Of a stretch of 64,000 bases of DNA, positions 1 to 9,419 are shown in pieces. Location: NCBI RefSeq assembly GCF_046097065.1, contig NZ_CP175563.1, positions 3,100,001-3,164,000 of the forward strand, given 5' to 3'. This DNA comes from Syntrophus buswellii. GTDB taxonomy: Bacteria; Desulfobacterota; Syntrophia; Syntrophales; Syntrophaceae. How positions within the stretch are numbered: position 1 is the first letter of the stretch; every line of letters begins with the position of its first letter. The notes below the pieces were generated by a model that was given only the letters and a program-made list of their open reading frames with translations, did not search any database and was not told the DNA's origin. Made by a program: the position numbers and the translations under genes.

Positions 1-108
1 CTTCGGTATTAGTGGGCTAAACTTTTAAGGCATGACTAAACTTTTGTCAATCTCTTTTTCTCATGGCATAAATTCGGAAAGAATCCGTACGCGCCTGCGG
101 TGTCGCCA

Positions 109-1137
109 TCACCGCCACTGCCAGAAATACACCAGCAGAACGCCCGCCAGCAGGATCCGGTAGACTCCGAAGGGAATCAGCCCATGATGCGTCAGCCACT
201 TGACCAGCGCCTTGACGGAGATCACGGCGGTCAGCCAGCTCACGGCCAGGCCCACCGCCAGGGCCAGCATGCCTGCGGAATCGCCCAGGACATGCCAGTT
301 ATTGTATGCGGAATACAGTGTCGCCGCCCCAAGGGTGGGAAGAGCCAGCAGAAAACTGAACTCTGCGGCGGCGACCATGTTGAGGCCTGCGATAAGCCCG
401 GCGATCATGGTGATCATGCTCCGGCTTGTGCCCGGCCACATCGAAACCACCTGCAGAATCCCGATAAAAAGGGCTTGCCGGTACAGCATGGAATTGACGT
501 CGGATATCCAAGGTCGGTTGCGGTTCCGGATCCAGAAGAAATACTCCGCGGCAATCATCAAAACACCGCCTGCCACCAGGGCGTACACCACGGGAAGCGG
601 CCCGAACAGATACGTTTCAATGGGCCGGTGAAAGAGCTTCCCGAAAACGGCGGCGGGAAGAAAGGCGATCAGCAGGAGGCCCAGCAGCTTGAGCCCCTGC
701 TGCTCGGAATCCTCAAGGGAAGAAACAGGACGCCGGCCTGCAACAGCCGTGAGAGCCCCCTTCAGCCCCGCAAGCATCTGCCTCACACGCTTGCGGTAAA
801 GTCCCAACACGGCGAGAATCGCCCCGAGCTGGATGACGATGTTGAAAGAATCCAGGGCATCGTTCTTGTCCATGAGAGCCCCCAGGGGACCCCTCATTTC
901 GCTGAATTCGGTCATGCCCAGGGCGTGATTGGCCAGAATCAGGTGGCCCGTGGAGGAGATGGGAAGGTATTCCGTGACGCCCTCGACGATGCCGAGCACA
1001 GCGGCTTCCCAGACAGCGATCTTCCTCTCGGACGCAGCAGGGCATCCGGGTTCCGGAGCCGCTGAGCCGACAGAAGCCGCCGCAAGAACCAGCGCTATCA
1101 AAATCCCGAGCAGCACGAATCGGAAACCGTTTCTCAT
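109..1137 (-). CDS. uppP: Undecaprenyl-diphosphatase UppP (BacA family)
   Basis: Integral membrane phosphatase that converts undecaprenyl diphosphate to the monophosphate carrier used for peptidoglycan and other envelope glycans. Family motifs are visible: GIVEGVTEYLPISSTGHL near the N-terminus of the core and PGTSRSM further on, followed by several hydrophobic segments. I place the start at 1137 because AGGGAG lies 9 nt upstream; an in-frame start at 1215 has no such support. The 342-residue product is longer than the usual 260-280 because about 45 residues precede the core. This extension starts with a hydrophobic signal-like helix and contains a Cys. It is followed downstream by the window edge, so operon context is not visible. 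Confidence 0.93.
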   Translation of the reverse strand: MRNGFRFVLLGILIALVLAAASVGSAAPEPGCPAASERKIAVWEAAVLGIVEGVTEYLPISSTGHLILANHALGMTEFSEMRGPLGALMDKNDALDSFNIVIQLGAILAVLGLYRKRVRQMLAGLKGALTAVAGRRPVSSLEDSEQQGLKLLGLLLIAFLPAAVFGKLFHRPIETYLFGPLPVVYALVAGGVLMIAAEYFFWIRNRNRPWISDVNSMLYRQALFIGILQVVSMWPGTSRSMITMIAGLIAGLNMVAAAEFSFLLALPTLGAATLYSAYNNWHVLGDSAGMLALAVGLAVSWLTAVISVKALVKWLTHHGLIPFGVYRILLAGVLLVYFWQWR

Positions 1138-1478
1138 GTTATTGCACTCCCTGACGTTCCTTTCCGCTTCCCGGGCTTGCGCCGGAATAAAATCTTCATG
1201 CCCTGCCGAGTTCAAGCACCTTCTCCTTTTCCGCCCCTTCAGACTTCATGGATCGATTCTCCCGCACAGAATTCTGGAACCGCTTTTTTTTCAGCGCAAT
1301 CGCTGTCCCCTTTAGCATTTCGCAAACGCATCATCCAGTCAAAAAGGAGCGCTGAAAGGATGACGATTTTTCCGAGGGATTTTCTGATATGAAAAAAACG
1401 CGGACAGACGGCTGGAAATGGTTCCACTGCACAGCGGAAATTCACGGCGATGGAACAGGTTCGCCCGGCACCCTGCTC
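1138..1478. other. Intergenic region, no gene seen
   Basis: About 340 bases between uppP and the unknown gene ending at 1479. Only short overlapping open frames without ribosome binding sites or recognisable composition are present. I see no RNA gene and no convincing terminator. It should hold the uppP promoter, but I could not pick a clear -35/-10 pair. Confidence 0.5.
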
Positions 1479-2726
1479 TTACGGAAGCCCCTGAATGCCG
1501 TAATCTCTTTTCGCTTTTTTTAAATCCACGGCCAAAAGACGCTTCCTCTTGTCCACAAAAACCCCTTTGGACGAAAGGGCATCCACGAGCCCCGGCTCCA
1601 TTCTCATCAGTTTTTCCAGGCGTATCCTGGTTTTTTCCTTGTTCAATCGATAGTCTCCACCCGGGGCATCGTTCATCGAAATCCCTTCCCAGTCTCCCTT
1701 TTTGAAAGACCATGCAAGGATTGTTTCATCTTCGGGCAGGGAAAAGAGCACAACCCGCAGTTCCTCTTTCCCCATGACGTTCTTCACGTTGCCGCTTTGC
1801 AGGACGGCCTGCCTGCTCAACGCCCCGATCAGCAGGGCTGCTTCAAGAGGGGAAGCCTCCCGTTGCGCCAGCACCTGACCGGTGGGCCTGATTTCGACGA
1901 TGTCCCTTTGGAAGAGCTTCCGACCTTCGGTTTCCGCATCCACATCAATGCCCTCCACCCCCTTGAACAGGTTTTCGAAGCAGGCCTCGAACCAGCGATC
2001 GACAAGCTGTGGAGCGCCATCCGAAGTGCGAAAGCGGCTCAATATTTCGCCTGTCCGCTTTCTAACGGCGTTCTCCTCGGAAAACACCCAGGCGGTCAGC
2101 GAGGCGGCCAGGAAGTCGCGAGACACCATGCCACCCTCCGGCGTCCTGATATCCCAGGTAAACTTGTTTTTTGAAAGGATCTTTATCCTGGCTGGATTCG
2201 CATAATAGCTTGTTTTCCGATCCCAGCTGAGAATTTCCACGTTGACGTTCAAGACCGTGTCTTTCACTTCCTCCGCGGTGAACTCAAAGCGGGGCTCTAC
2301 CGGCGGACTCGGCCACCAGGCGTCATCCTTGCTCTTGGGAATCGTGAACACATTGTCATCGGGATGCCGTACGACAACGGGCACATCGGCCCTCTCGTGC
2401 AATTGGAAGGTGATGCGAACCACCAAATCGGCATTGGTCCTGTTCTGCACCCAGAACTTGAACCAGTAGAGGGGATTATCCCTGGTCTCCAACCCGACAT
2501 TATTTTTGAGGTAATAGGGAATCGTTTCGTAGGTGATCTTTCCGGGCTCCACTTTCAAAGGGGTGACATCCTGTTTCGCCTTCTGCCATTCGGCGGTGGG
2601 AAGGAGGTCACACATTTTCAGCAGGCCAAGCAACGTCGATACCAGAACCAGGATCTGCGTGATGATGCCCGGCCAGGTTTTCAGGAACTGCAGCATCGTG
2701 CTGTTCTTCTCATCGGTTGTCGGCAT
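1479..2726 (-). CDS. Unknown single-pass membrane protein, coupled to Slt
   Basis: A 415-residue protein I do not recognise. One hydrophobic segment (about residues 18-38) follows a short polar N-terminus; the remainder is a large, mostly soluble domain with mixed beta-like and charged segments and no Cys cluster or nucleotide-binding motif. AAGGACT stands just before the ATG, and the gene starts 6 nt after the stop of the lytic transglycosylase gene upstream, so the two are probably co-transcribed. That pairing suggests an envelope role, perhaps inner-membrane anchored with the domain in the periplasm, but this is inference only. Confidence 0.75.
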   Translation of the reverse strand: MPTTDEKNSTMLQFLKTWPGIITQILVLVSTLLGLLKMCDLLPTAEWQKAKQDVTPLKVEPGKITYETIPYYLKNNVGLETRDNPLYWFKFWVQNRTNADLVVRITFQLHERADVPVVVRHPDDNVFTIPKSKDDAWWPSPPVEPRFEFTAEEVKDTVLNVNVEILSWDRKTSYYANPARIKILSKNKFTWDIRTPEGGMVSRDFLAASLTAWVFSEENAVRKRTGEILSRFRTSDGAPQLVDRWFEACFENLFKGVEGIDVDAETEGRKLFQRDIVEIRPTGQVLAQREASPLEAALLIGALSRQAVLQSGNVKNVMGKEELRVVLFSLPEDETILAWSFKKGDWEGISMNDAPGGDYRLNKEKTRIRLEKLMRMEPGLVDALSSKGVFVDKRKRLLAVDLKKAKRDYGIQGLP

Positions 2727-2732
2727 AGTCCT

Positions 2733-5243
2733 TCAATCCTTGAAGAGTCCGATGGCATCGACCACCATCAGGTCAGCCACGGTCCTCCGTGTAAAGAGGC
2801 GCGTTTCTCTGGCCCGTATCGTTTCAATGATGTACTCGACATCTTCCAGCCTGCCCAGATCCTTCCAATACCGTTTCCATTGGAGAACGTTGCCCAGCCC
2901 CGCGTTGTGCTCCATGAGAGCAAAAAGAACATGGCCGTCATGGTGAGGGAGAAGCTCTTCATTGAACCATCGCACTCCCAGGCTGATACTCTGTGTCGGG
3001 TTGAGCAGAAACGTTTCCCTTGAGGGTGCGCCGCTTTCCAGAAGCAGATCCCATCGAGCGTTCAGACTGTCAAAGGTGGAGGGAATGAACTGGAACAATC
3101 CCAACGCACCGGCTTTTGAAAGTGCGGTCGAACAGAAGAGGCTTTCCCGTCGAAGAATGCTGTAGACGAGTTCCGGGCTCACCTGATCCCCGGCCCCTGC
3201 CTGCTGGGTGGCCGCCGCAAGAATCTCGTTCCGGAAACACGGGGGATAGGCCGTCGCCAGGTAAAACGCGCGGCGTTCCATGGCGGCCCGCTGCTCGTTG
3301 CGGCTTTTTTCGGGAATATCCCTCCCCTCAATGATAATGGACATGGACAGGGGCAAGTCCCCAGCCTGGCCGACTTTGTCGGAAATCTCCAGGTAGTTTG
3401 CTGCAATATCGTCTCGATCATCCAGTGACTCGGCCGCCGCAAAGGCATCCTGCCGCAGGGCGAGCAGCACAGAGACCTGGGGGAAAAGGCCGGATTGCTC
3501 CAACTCCTCAACGGTCAAATCCTCCAGGCGCTTTGCCGGGATCCGTTCCCGCAGCCGCTGATAGGCTCCGTACACAGCCCGGTATAATCCCGTGTCGAGC
3601 GCCGCTTTCAGGCGGAGGTGATAGGCTGACCGTCCCGACAGGTGCACTTCGTGCCTGCTCCCGTTATAGAGGCTTCGCAGTTCCTTCCGGGTCTCCTCAT
3701 CGGGCAGGAGAGACTGCGAAGCCCTGTTTCCCATGCGCAGGTGCATCCGGGCCCGGAGGGCGTAGTAGTCAAAGGGGCTGGTTTCGATAACTTTTTTGAA
3801 ATATTCCTGTGCCCGCCGGTGGTCGCCCCGGTCAGCCGCGATTCGCCCCATCCAGAAGAGGGCATTGAGGTGATAGGGCCCCTCCGGGACTCTCCGCTCA
3901 AGATCCTGCAGGAGGGCCTGGGCAGCCTCCCTGCCCTCTTCGCCGTTTCTCCCGTATAACATCATGGCAGGGTCCATCCCGGAGTAGCTCGCAAAATCGC
4001 TGCGCCCCTTGAAATTCCTCAACTCTTCATAGCGCTGCAGGGACCGGTCGACCTCTCCGGAATAGTGATACTCCTGGGCAAGTTCATAGAGGGCGTCGTC
4101 CGCACGGCTCCCGAGAGGGAAGTCCGTCAGGATTCTCTCAAAAGCCTTTAAAGACAAGGACTTTTCTCCTTTCACTCTCAGAGCGCGCCCCATGGAATAC
4201 AGGGCGTTCTGGGCCAGATCGGGATCGTGGGCCGAATCGGCAACCTCCGACAACCAGGCCAGCTTCTCTTCACGGTGGGCTTCTTTATAGGAGCTTTTCA
4301 TCATGGCCAGGTAGAACGTTGCTTCCGCCCGGACCTGGAGATTTTCACCCTTCCGGGCCTCTTCCAGGAACTTCGCGGCATCGGAATAGCGCCTCAACTC
4401 GTACAGCCGGCGCCCGCGCAGAAGGGCGACATGGTCCTCTGATGCCATTCCGGAAGCCACCAGCCCCTGGAGAAGCGTTTTTTCGGATTTGCTCAGATCA
4501 ACCGCCCTGGCAACAGCCAGGTAGTCGAGAAAAAACCTCTGCGCTTCCTTTGGCATGCCTGAACGCTCGGCAAGCAGGGCCGACTGCCGTTTTATGTCTT
4601 CTTCGAGCATGGGGAGCGACTCCAGGACGGGCAGGCGAAACATACCCCGGGCCAGCCGGGCCTTTAACACCTTGTCCGCCGAACTCAGGAGCCGGGAAAC
4701 ATCCCTTGCCTCCAATCGCGGATCGGAATTGCGAAGCTGCAGGAGACGCCATAAGGCGACCCCGGCAAGACCGCTCCCTCCCCATTTTTCCCTGGAGGAA
4801 TCCGCGGCAGACCAGGAGACGATTTTTTCGAAACAGATCTCGGCTTCCCGGATCTCCCCTCTCAACCGGCGCACTTCCCCCAGGAGAAACGTATAGACCG
4901 GCCAGAGAGGGGACTCCTCTCCAACGTTTCCGCCGATAGCCTCAAGTCGATTCATGTCGGCTGATTTCGCCCTGGAAGCGTCTTCCGTGTAGACAAGCAT
5001 CTCCGTGAGATCGATCGGGAGCGTCTCCTCCTTCGCCCGACAACCCGCGAAGGCCAGGCAGAGGATCACCAGGCCCAGGAGGCAAAGCGCCCACCTTCGG
5101 TTTGCGTTGGATTCCTGGTGTGGATGAAAGACCTGCAAGGAGGAAGGAACAAAACGCAACGCTTTCAGGGAGACCCCGATCTCTTTGAACAGGAAGATCC
5201 CCATTGAAACTCGACGTTTTTGTTGAACACACAGAAAGGTCAT
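2733..5243 (-). CDS. slt: TPR-rich lytic murein transglycosylase (Slt70-like) lipoprotein
   Basis: Periplasmic enzyme that cleaves the MurNAc-GlcNAc bond of peptidoglycan. The C-terminal about 150 residues hold the SLT catalytic domain: the catalytic Glu is in SILRRESLFC, followed by SKAGALGLFQFIPSTF and a later NAGLGNVLQW segment. The long middle consists of helical TPR-like repeats, as in Slt70. A hydrophobic run ending LCLAFAGC gives a lipobox-like site; Phe at -3 is less usual. I chose the ATG at 5243 because GGGAG precedes it, which puts an unusually long polar leader before the signal; a start nearer the hydrophobic run, such as 5204, is possible. It is followed 6 nt later by the unknown gene ending at 1479. 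Confidence 0.9.
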   Translation of the reverse strand: MTFLCVQQKRRVSMGIFLFKEIGVSLKALRFVPSSLQVFHPHQESNANRRWALCLLGLVILCLAFAGCRAKEETLPIDLTEMLVYTEDASRAKSADMNRLEAIGGNVGEESPLWPVYTFLLGEVRRLRGEIREAEICFEKIVSWSAADSSREKWGGSGLAGVALWRLLQLRNSDPRLEARDVSRLLSSADKVLKARLARGMFRLPVLESLPMLEEDIKRQSALLAERSGMPKEAQRFFLDYLAVARAVDLSKSEKTLLQGLVASGMASEDHVALLRGRRLYELRRYSDAAKFLEEARKGENLQVRAEATFYLAMMKSSYKEAHREEKLAWLSEVADSAHDPDLAQNALYSMGRALRVKGEKSLSLKAFERILTDFPLGSRADDALYELAQEYHYSGEVDRSLQRYEELRNFKGRSDFASYSGMDPAMMLYGRNGEEGREAAQALLQDLERRVPEGPYHLNALFWMGRIAADRGDHRRAQEYFKKVIETSPFDYYALRARMHLRMGNRASQSLLPDEETRKELRSLYNGSRHEVHLSGRSAYHLRLKAALDTGLYRAVYGAYQRLRERIPAKRLEDLTVEELEQSGLFPQVSVLLALRQDAFAAAESLDDRDDIAANYLEISDKVGQAGDLPLSMSIIIEGRDIPEKSRNEQRAAMERRAFYLATAYPPCFRNEILAAATQQAGAGDQVSPELVYSILRRESLFCSTALSKAGALGLFQFIPSTFDSLNARWDLLLESGAPSRETFLLNPTQSISLGVRWFNEELLPHHDGHVLFALMEHNAGLGNVLQWKRYWKDLGRLEDVEYIIETIRARETRLFTRRTVADLMVVDAIGLFKD

Positions 5244-5606
5244 TGCCGTCTCCCGTCCATTTAACAATACACCCCGAGCATGCTTCCAGAGTTGATTTTC
5301 AATGGTTTCTATTATGTTATCTCCCTTTCATTATTGCAATTGATTTTCTGGGAACCAATTCACGGTGACATTCCGGCCAGGTTCAAATCCCGCCCGTGTT
5401 TTCCGAGACGATCCCTGAAATCAAGTGCCGGAGGCCGAAGCACAGGCTTTCTTTGCTGCAGGGTTGGTTACAGGCCTGTACGATCAGGGCTTGTATTGCG
5501 GCGGGAAACAGCGGCGGGAATTTGGCCGTCGGCACGATGCGCGGACAGAGATGTGCCGGGGAGAAAACCGGGGATACCGACCTCACAACGGGAACCGGCC
5601 ACAAAA
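5244..5606. other. Intergenic region between slt and catalase terminator
   Basis: AT-rich near 5290-5360, which is where the slt promoter should lie (minus strand), then GC-rich. A GGTTCAAATCC string at about 5380 resembles a tRNA T-loop, but no cloverleaf forms around it. No gene seen. Confidence 0.45.
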
Positions 5607-5647
5607 AGCAGGGGGCTGCCCGATGATTTACCGGGCAACCCCCTGCT
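5607..5647 (-). terminator. Intrinsic terminator of the catalase gene
   Basis: A 16-bp inverted repeat (5607-5622 with 5632-5647, one G-T wobble) with a 9-nt loop lies 30 bp beyond the catalase stop. Read on the minus strand, it is followed directly by TTTTGT. Confidence 0.85.
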
Positions 5648-5676
5648 CAGTTTGATCAGTTTGGAAAAAACGAAGC

Positions 5677-7137
5677 CTACTTGGGGATTTCACTCAGAGG
5701 AATGCCGATCGCATCGGCGACCCCTTTTCCGTAATCCGGATCGGCCTTCATGCAGTTGCCGATGTGGCGGAGCTGGACCTCCCTTGTCGCTTCAGCGATG
5801 GCGCGGGCGGTGTTTCCGAAGAGGGCCTCCTTCTGCTCCGCACTCATGAGGCGGAAGAGCTTACCGGGCTGTGTGAAGTAATTATCGTCGTCCTCACGGA
5901 AGTTCCAGTTCTTGGCATCGCCATAGAGCTTGAGCGGCGGTTCGGCGAAGTCCAGCTGCTCCTGCCACTCGCCGTAGCTGTTGGGCTCGTAGCCGATCGT
6001 TGATCCGTAGTTGCCGTCCACCCGCATCTGGCCGTCACGGTGATAACTGTTGACCGGACAGCGGGGGGCGTTGACGGGGATCGAGAGATGGTTCACGCCG
6101 AGCCGGTAGCGCTGGGTGTCGCCATAGGAAAACAGGCGGCCCTGGAGCATCTTGTCGGGTGAAAAACCAATGCCGGGAACAACGTGGGCCGGGTTGAAGG
6201 CCGCTTGTTCGACCTCTGCGTAGTAGTTTTCCGGGTTCTTGTTCAGTTCCATGACCCCCACTTCGATGAGGGGATAATCGCCGTGATACCAGACCTTGGT
6301 CAGGTCAAAGGGATTGTAGGGATGATTCAGGGCCTGCTCCTCCGTCATGATCTGGACGTACATGGTCCAGCGCGGAAAATCACCGTTCTCGATGCTGTAA
6401 TAGAGATCCCGCTGATTGCTTTCCCGGCACTTGGCGATCACAGCCTCCGCCTCCGCATCGGTGAGGTTTTTGATCCCCTGCTGGGTTCTGAGGTGGAACT
6501 TGACCCAGTAGCGCTCGTTTTTAGGGCTGATGAAGCTGAAGGTGTGGCTGCCGAAGCCGTGCATGTGGCGAAAGCTTGCCGGAATGCCGCGGTCGCTCAT
6601 CACCACGGTCACCTGATGGAGGGCCTCGGGCAGGGACGACCAGAAGTCCCACATGCTGTTGGCGTTGCGCAGATTGGTGCGCGGGTCGCGATGGACGACA
6701 TGGTTGAGGTCCGGGAATTTGAGAGGGTCGCGGAGGAAGAAAACGGGCGTGTTGTTGCCCACCAGGTCCCAGTTGCCTTCCTCGGTGTAGAATTTAAGCG
6801 CAAAACCGCGAATGTCCCGCTCGGCGTCGGCAGCGCCTCGCTCTCCAGCCACCGTGGAAAAGCGTGCAAACATCTCCGTTTTTTTGCCGATCTCGGAAAA
6901 TATTTTTGCCTTCGTGTACTTGGTGATGTCATGGGTGACGGTGAAGGTTCCGTAGGCGCCGGAGCCCTTGGCGTGCATCCGCCGTTCGGGAATCACCTCC
7001 CGATCGAAATGCGCCATTTTTTCCAGGTACCAGACGTCCTGCAGAAGCTGTGGCCCTCGCGGCCCGGCGGTCACAATGTTGTTGTTGTCGACAACGGGGG
7101 CGCCGGCCCGGGTCGTTAATTTCTTCTTTTCAGCCAT
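5677..7137 (-). CDS. katA: Monofunctional haem catalase, small-subunit type
   Basis: Converts hydrogen peroxide to water and oxygen. At 486 residues it fits small-subunit catalases. The distal haem His is His55 in RRMHAKGSGAYG; the family stretch FARFSTVAGERGAAD follows; the NNTPVFF segment holds the distal Asn; and the proximal haem Tyr lies in RLFSYGDTQRYRLG. The ATG at 7137 follows a good GGAGG-type site (AAGGGAGGAAAAAGCA). Between it and the Fur-family gene upstream lies a PerR/Fur-like palindrome, and a strong terminator closes it. Its likely role is defence against oxygen exposure in an anaerobe. Confidence 0.97.
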   Translation of the reverse strand: MAEKKKLTTRAGAPVVDNNNIVTAGPRGPQLLQDVWYLEKMAHFDREVIPERRMHAKGSGAYGTFTVTHDITKYTKAKIFSEIGKKTEMFARFSTVAGERGAADAERDIRGFALKFYTEEGNWDLVGNNTPVFFLRDPLKFPDLNHVVHRDPRTNLRNANSMWDFWSSLPEALHQVTVVMSDRGIPASFRHMHGFGSHTFSFISPKNERYWVKFHLRTQQGIKNLTDAEAEAVIAKCRESNQRDLYYSIENGDFPRWTMYVQIMTEEQALNHPYNPFDLTKVWYHGDYPLIEVGVMELNKNPENYYAEVEQAAFNPAHVVPGIGFSPDKMLQGRLFSYGDTQRYRLGVNHLSIPVNAPRCPVNSYHRDGQMRVDGNYGSTIGYEPNSYGEWQEQLDFAEPPLKLYGDAKNWNFREDDDNYFTQPGKLFRLMSAEQKEALFGNTARAIAEATREVQLRHIGNCMKADPDYGKGVADAIGIPLSEIPK

Positions 7138-7227
7138 TGCTTTTTCCTCCCTTGAAATGGTTTTGTTCCGGAAGAAAATCGGAAAAGGTTGGTTGTCACG
7201 TCCACAATGTCCGTCATTATAGTTTGA

Positions 7228-7242
7228 TAGGAATTTATCCTA
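7228..7242. promoter_or_regulatory. Candidate PerR/Fur-type operator
   Basis: TAGGAATTTATCCTA is a 7-1-7 near palindrome (five outer bases of each arm match, inner two do not), the architecture of PerR/Fur boxes. It lies 91 bp before the catalase start and about 30 bp after a Fur-family gene, in an AT-rich patch of otherwise GC-rich DNA. The surrounding sequence extends the symmetry weakly (GATA...TATC). Confidence 0.5.
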
Positions 7243-7271
7243 ATTAAAAGAAAAAGGCAATCGTTTTTATT

Positions 7272-7721
7272 TTAAATTTTTTCAGGAAGTTCGTTGAGAC
7301 ACTGACCGCAAATGCCGTAGATGACGATGTTTTTGGAATCGATATTTCCCCAGTCGCTGACATCAGGGGGCAGGGAGACGTCATCCAGATGAGGCCATGA
7401 AAAGTCGGAGATTTTTCCGCACCGGCGGCAGATCAGATGGTGGTGGCGAGCAAAAGTTGCCTCGAATCGGGACAGGCTTTCCGCCGTCTCGACCCTGCTG
7501 ATCAAGCCGTGATGTGCGAAGGTGGCGAGGGTCCGATAGACCGTGTCCAGGGAAAGATTGGGCAGATTCCGTCGCAGGCGCCGGTGCAGCGCCTCCGCCG
7601 TGGGATGGTCGGTGGACCGCACGAGTTCCTGATAGATTTCCAGCCGCTGGCGGGTTACCTTGAGTCCGGCCTTCCGGCAGATTGCCTCAAAATCAACACT
7701 TTTTTCCTGTAAGGCTTCCAT
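7272..7721 (-). CDS. Fur-family metalloregulator, PerR-like
   Basis: A 149-residue winged-helix repressor of the Fur superfamily. The N-terminal domain carries KVTRQRLEIYQELV and the recognition region NLSLDTVYRTLATFAHHGLI. The metal-binding part has RHHHLICRRCGK and a second CxxC in ICGQCLNEL, the Cys4 structural zinc site of PerR and many Fur proteins. The start at 7721 removes a 31-residue upstream extension that lacks family similarity. Its position directly upstream of the catalase gene, on the same strand, with a palindromic box between them, favours a peroxide-sensing role. I cannot tell PerR from Fur by sequence reading alone. Confidence 0.88.
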   Translation of the reverse strand: MEALQEKSVDFEAICRKAGLKVTRQRLEIYQELVRSTDHPTAEALHRRLRRNLPNLSLDTVYRTLATFAHHGLISRVETAESLSRFEATFARHHHLICRRCGKISDFSWPHLDDVSLPPDVSDWGNIDSKNIVIYGICGQCLNELPEKI

Positions 7722-7816
7722 ACTTACCCCGCAGACCCCATCATACCGGGCATTGGACCGTAAAAACGACATTCGGAAGAGAAACGCTGGAGATAGGAGA
7801 TCGTAACAACTCAATA

Positions 7817-7845
7817 AAACTAAAGTATGCAGGCAAAAGTGTCAA
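7817..7845 (-). promoter_or_regulatory. Candidate sigma-70 promoter of the Fur-family gene
   Basis: On the minus strand, TTGACA (7845-7840) and TAGTTT (7822-7817) are separated by 17 bp, about 95 bp before the regulator start. The -35 is perfect, the -10 weak. Confidence 0.4.
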
Positions 7846-7907
7846 GAAATAAAGTGAGCATCTCTCCGTGAGTTCGAGCCGGCAGGACCCGACCTCGATC
7901 TTTGACA

Positions 7908-7918
7908 CTACAACGACA
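7908..7918. repeat. Left terminal inverted repeat of the IS
   Basis: CTACAACGACA, matched by the exact reverse complement at 9420-9430. Confidence 0.75.
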
Positions 7919-7991
7919 TATAATATTTGACAACAAAAATTAAATGAACAATAATCCTCCTGAAGGATCAATTATCCAGAAGGAGGACAGC

Positions 7992-9281
7992 ATGATCTTT
8001 AACAATTTCAGTGAAACAGAGATTTTTAGCATACCAAAGTTCGCTGTAGAAAAGACTGACGTTGAAGGGTTCATGGATGAATTGAGAGGATTTCATAGCA
8101 CCTTTCAGAGTTGCTTTACGCGTAGCGAAACTCGCGAGAATTTCTTTCATTACATGGTTGGACAATTCAGCGAACTGGACAGGAAATCGATAGAGCCTAT
8201 TGCATTGACGGTCGAAGGTGGGACCGTCCGTTCCATGCAGCGGATGATCAGCGATGCCCAATGGGACGAAGACCTGATCGCGAAGCGTTATCATCAATTG
8301 ATCGGGGATGATATGGCGCATGGCGATGGCATTTTGATTTTTGATGAGACATCGTTTGTCAAGAAGGGCAATGATTCCATCGGTGTTTCCCGTCAATACT
8401 GCGGCTCTCTGGGAAAAGTGGAAAACTGCCAGGTCGGAGTTTTTGCAGCCTATGCCTCTCCTCATGGCTATGCCCTTCTGGACAAGCGATTGTTTATTCC
8501 GGAGAAGTGGTTTTCCGAACCTTACAAAGACAGGCGGTCGAAGTGCCGATTGCCCGATAGCGAAACGTTTAAGACCAAGGTGGAACTGGCCATCGAGATG
8601 CTTGATCATGTCCAGAAGGAGGAACTTCTTCCCTTTCGATACGTGGTTGCCGATACGGCCTATGGTAGAAGCATCGAGTTTATCGAGGCCATTGAGAAAC
8701 ATCCGGGAAAGACTTACCTTCTTGCGGTGCCCTGTGACACGCTTTGTTGGCTCACCTCTCCCGTTACCCACAAGAAGGCCTACACTTACAAAGGAGAGCA
8801 GCGCTCTCGGACCGTTCTTTCGGAAACTGAAAAAGCCCCGGTGACGGTGGAAGCTTTTGCCCGGAATTTGAACAACTACTTCTGGTACAGGAGAATCGTT
8901 GCCGAGGGCGCGAAAGGGCCGATTGCTTACGAATTTATGAGGAGAAAGATCTTTCTGCACCGAGATGGCCTGCCCTGTAAATCCGTGTGGCTGATTGTCA
9001 AAAGAACCCTTGGTGCGGAGCCCGTTTATTCTTACTTCATCAGCAATGCTCCCAGAAGCACCCGCCTGCCGGTTTTTGTCTGGCTCAGCGGCGTTCGATG
9101 GGCGATCGAACAATGTTTTGAAGAAGCCAAGTCGGAATTGGGGCTTGATCAGTACGAGGTCAGGAAATTCTCCGGATGGCATCATCACATATTGACCTGT
9201 ATGCTGGCTCACTTTTTTCTCTGGCACCTCAAGATCAGGTTGGGGAAAAAAAGCACCCTCTGTTACGCTATCGCAGCTTAG
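7992..9281 (+). CDS. IS701-family DDE transposase
   Basis: Cuts and rejoins the ends of the surrounding element. The first catalytic Asp is in ILIFDETSFVKKG, typically followed by a conserved SRQYCGSLGKVENCQVGVF stretch; the second is in VVADTAYG; and the Glu lies in WAIEQCFEEAKSELGLDQYE. The ATG at 7992 is preceded by AGGAGG at 5-nt spacing, better than the ATG at 7944. The 429-residue frame is intact, so the element may still be active. A long open frame on the opposite strand is only a shadow. Confidence 0.93.
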   Translation: MIFNNFSETEIFSIPKFAVEKTDVEGFMDELRGFHSTFQSCFTRSETRENFFHYMVGQFSELDRKSIEPIALTVEGGTVRSMQRMISDAQWDEDLIAKRYHQLIGDDMAHGDGILIFDETSFVKKGNDSIGVSRQYCGSLGKVENCQVGVFAAYASPHGYALLDKRLFIPEKWFSEPYKDRRSKCRLPDSETFKTKVELAIEMLDHVQKEELLPFRYVVADTAYGRSIEFIEAIEKHPGKTYLLAVPCDTLCWLTSPVTHKKAYTYKGEQRSRTVLSETEKAPVTVEAFARNLNNYFWYRRIVAEGAKGPIAYEFMRRKIFLHRDGLPCKSVWLIVKRTLGAEPVYSYFISNAPRSTRLPVFVWLSGVRWAIEQCFEEAKSELGLDQYEVRKFSGWHHHILTCMLAHFFLWHLKIRLGKKSTLCYAIAA

Positions 9282-9419
9282 GATCTTATTGGAGGTCGTG
9301 CTTCCCCTCCGAAAATTTGATGTTGACAGCGCCATTTCTTTAGTGGCCGGAATACAAAGGCGAAATCATCGTGCCTATTTGTCTCATAGAAAGAAAAAGC
9401 AATTCCATTAACTTTCATT

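Noticed and set aside
5375..5400. tRNA-like T-loop string GGTTCAAATCC
   Set aside because: No matching acceptor, D or anticodon arms around it.
7968..9335. 455-residue open frame on the minus strand across the IS transposase
   Set aside because: It is the antisense shadow of the DDE transposase, without family motifs. The plus-strand frame has the catalytic triad and a good ribosome binding site.
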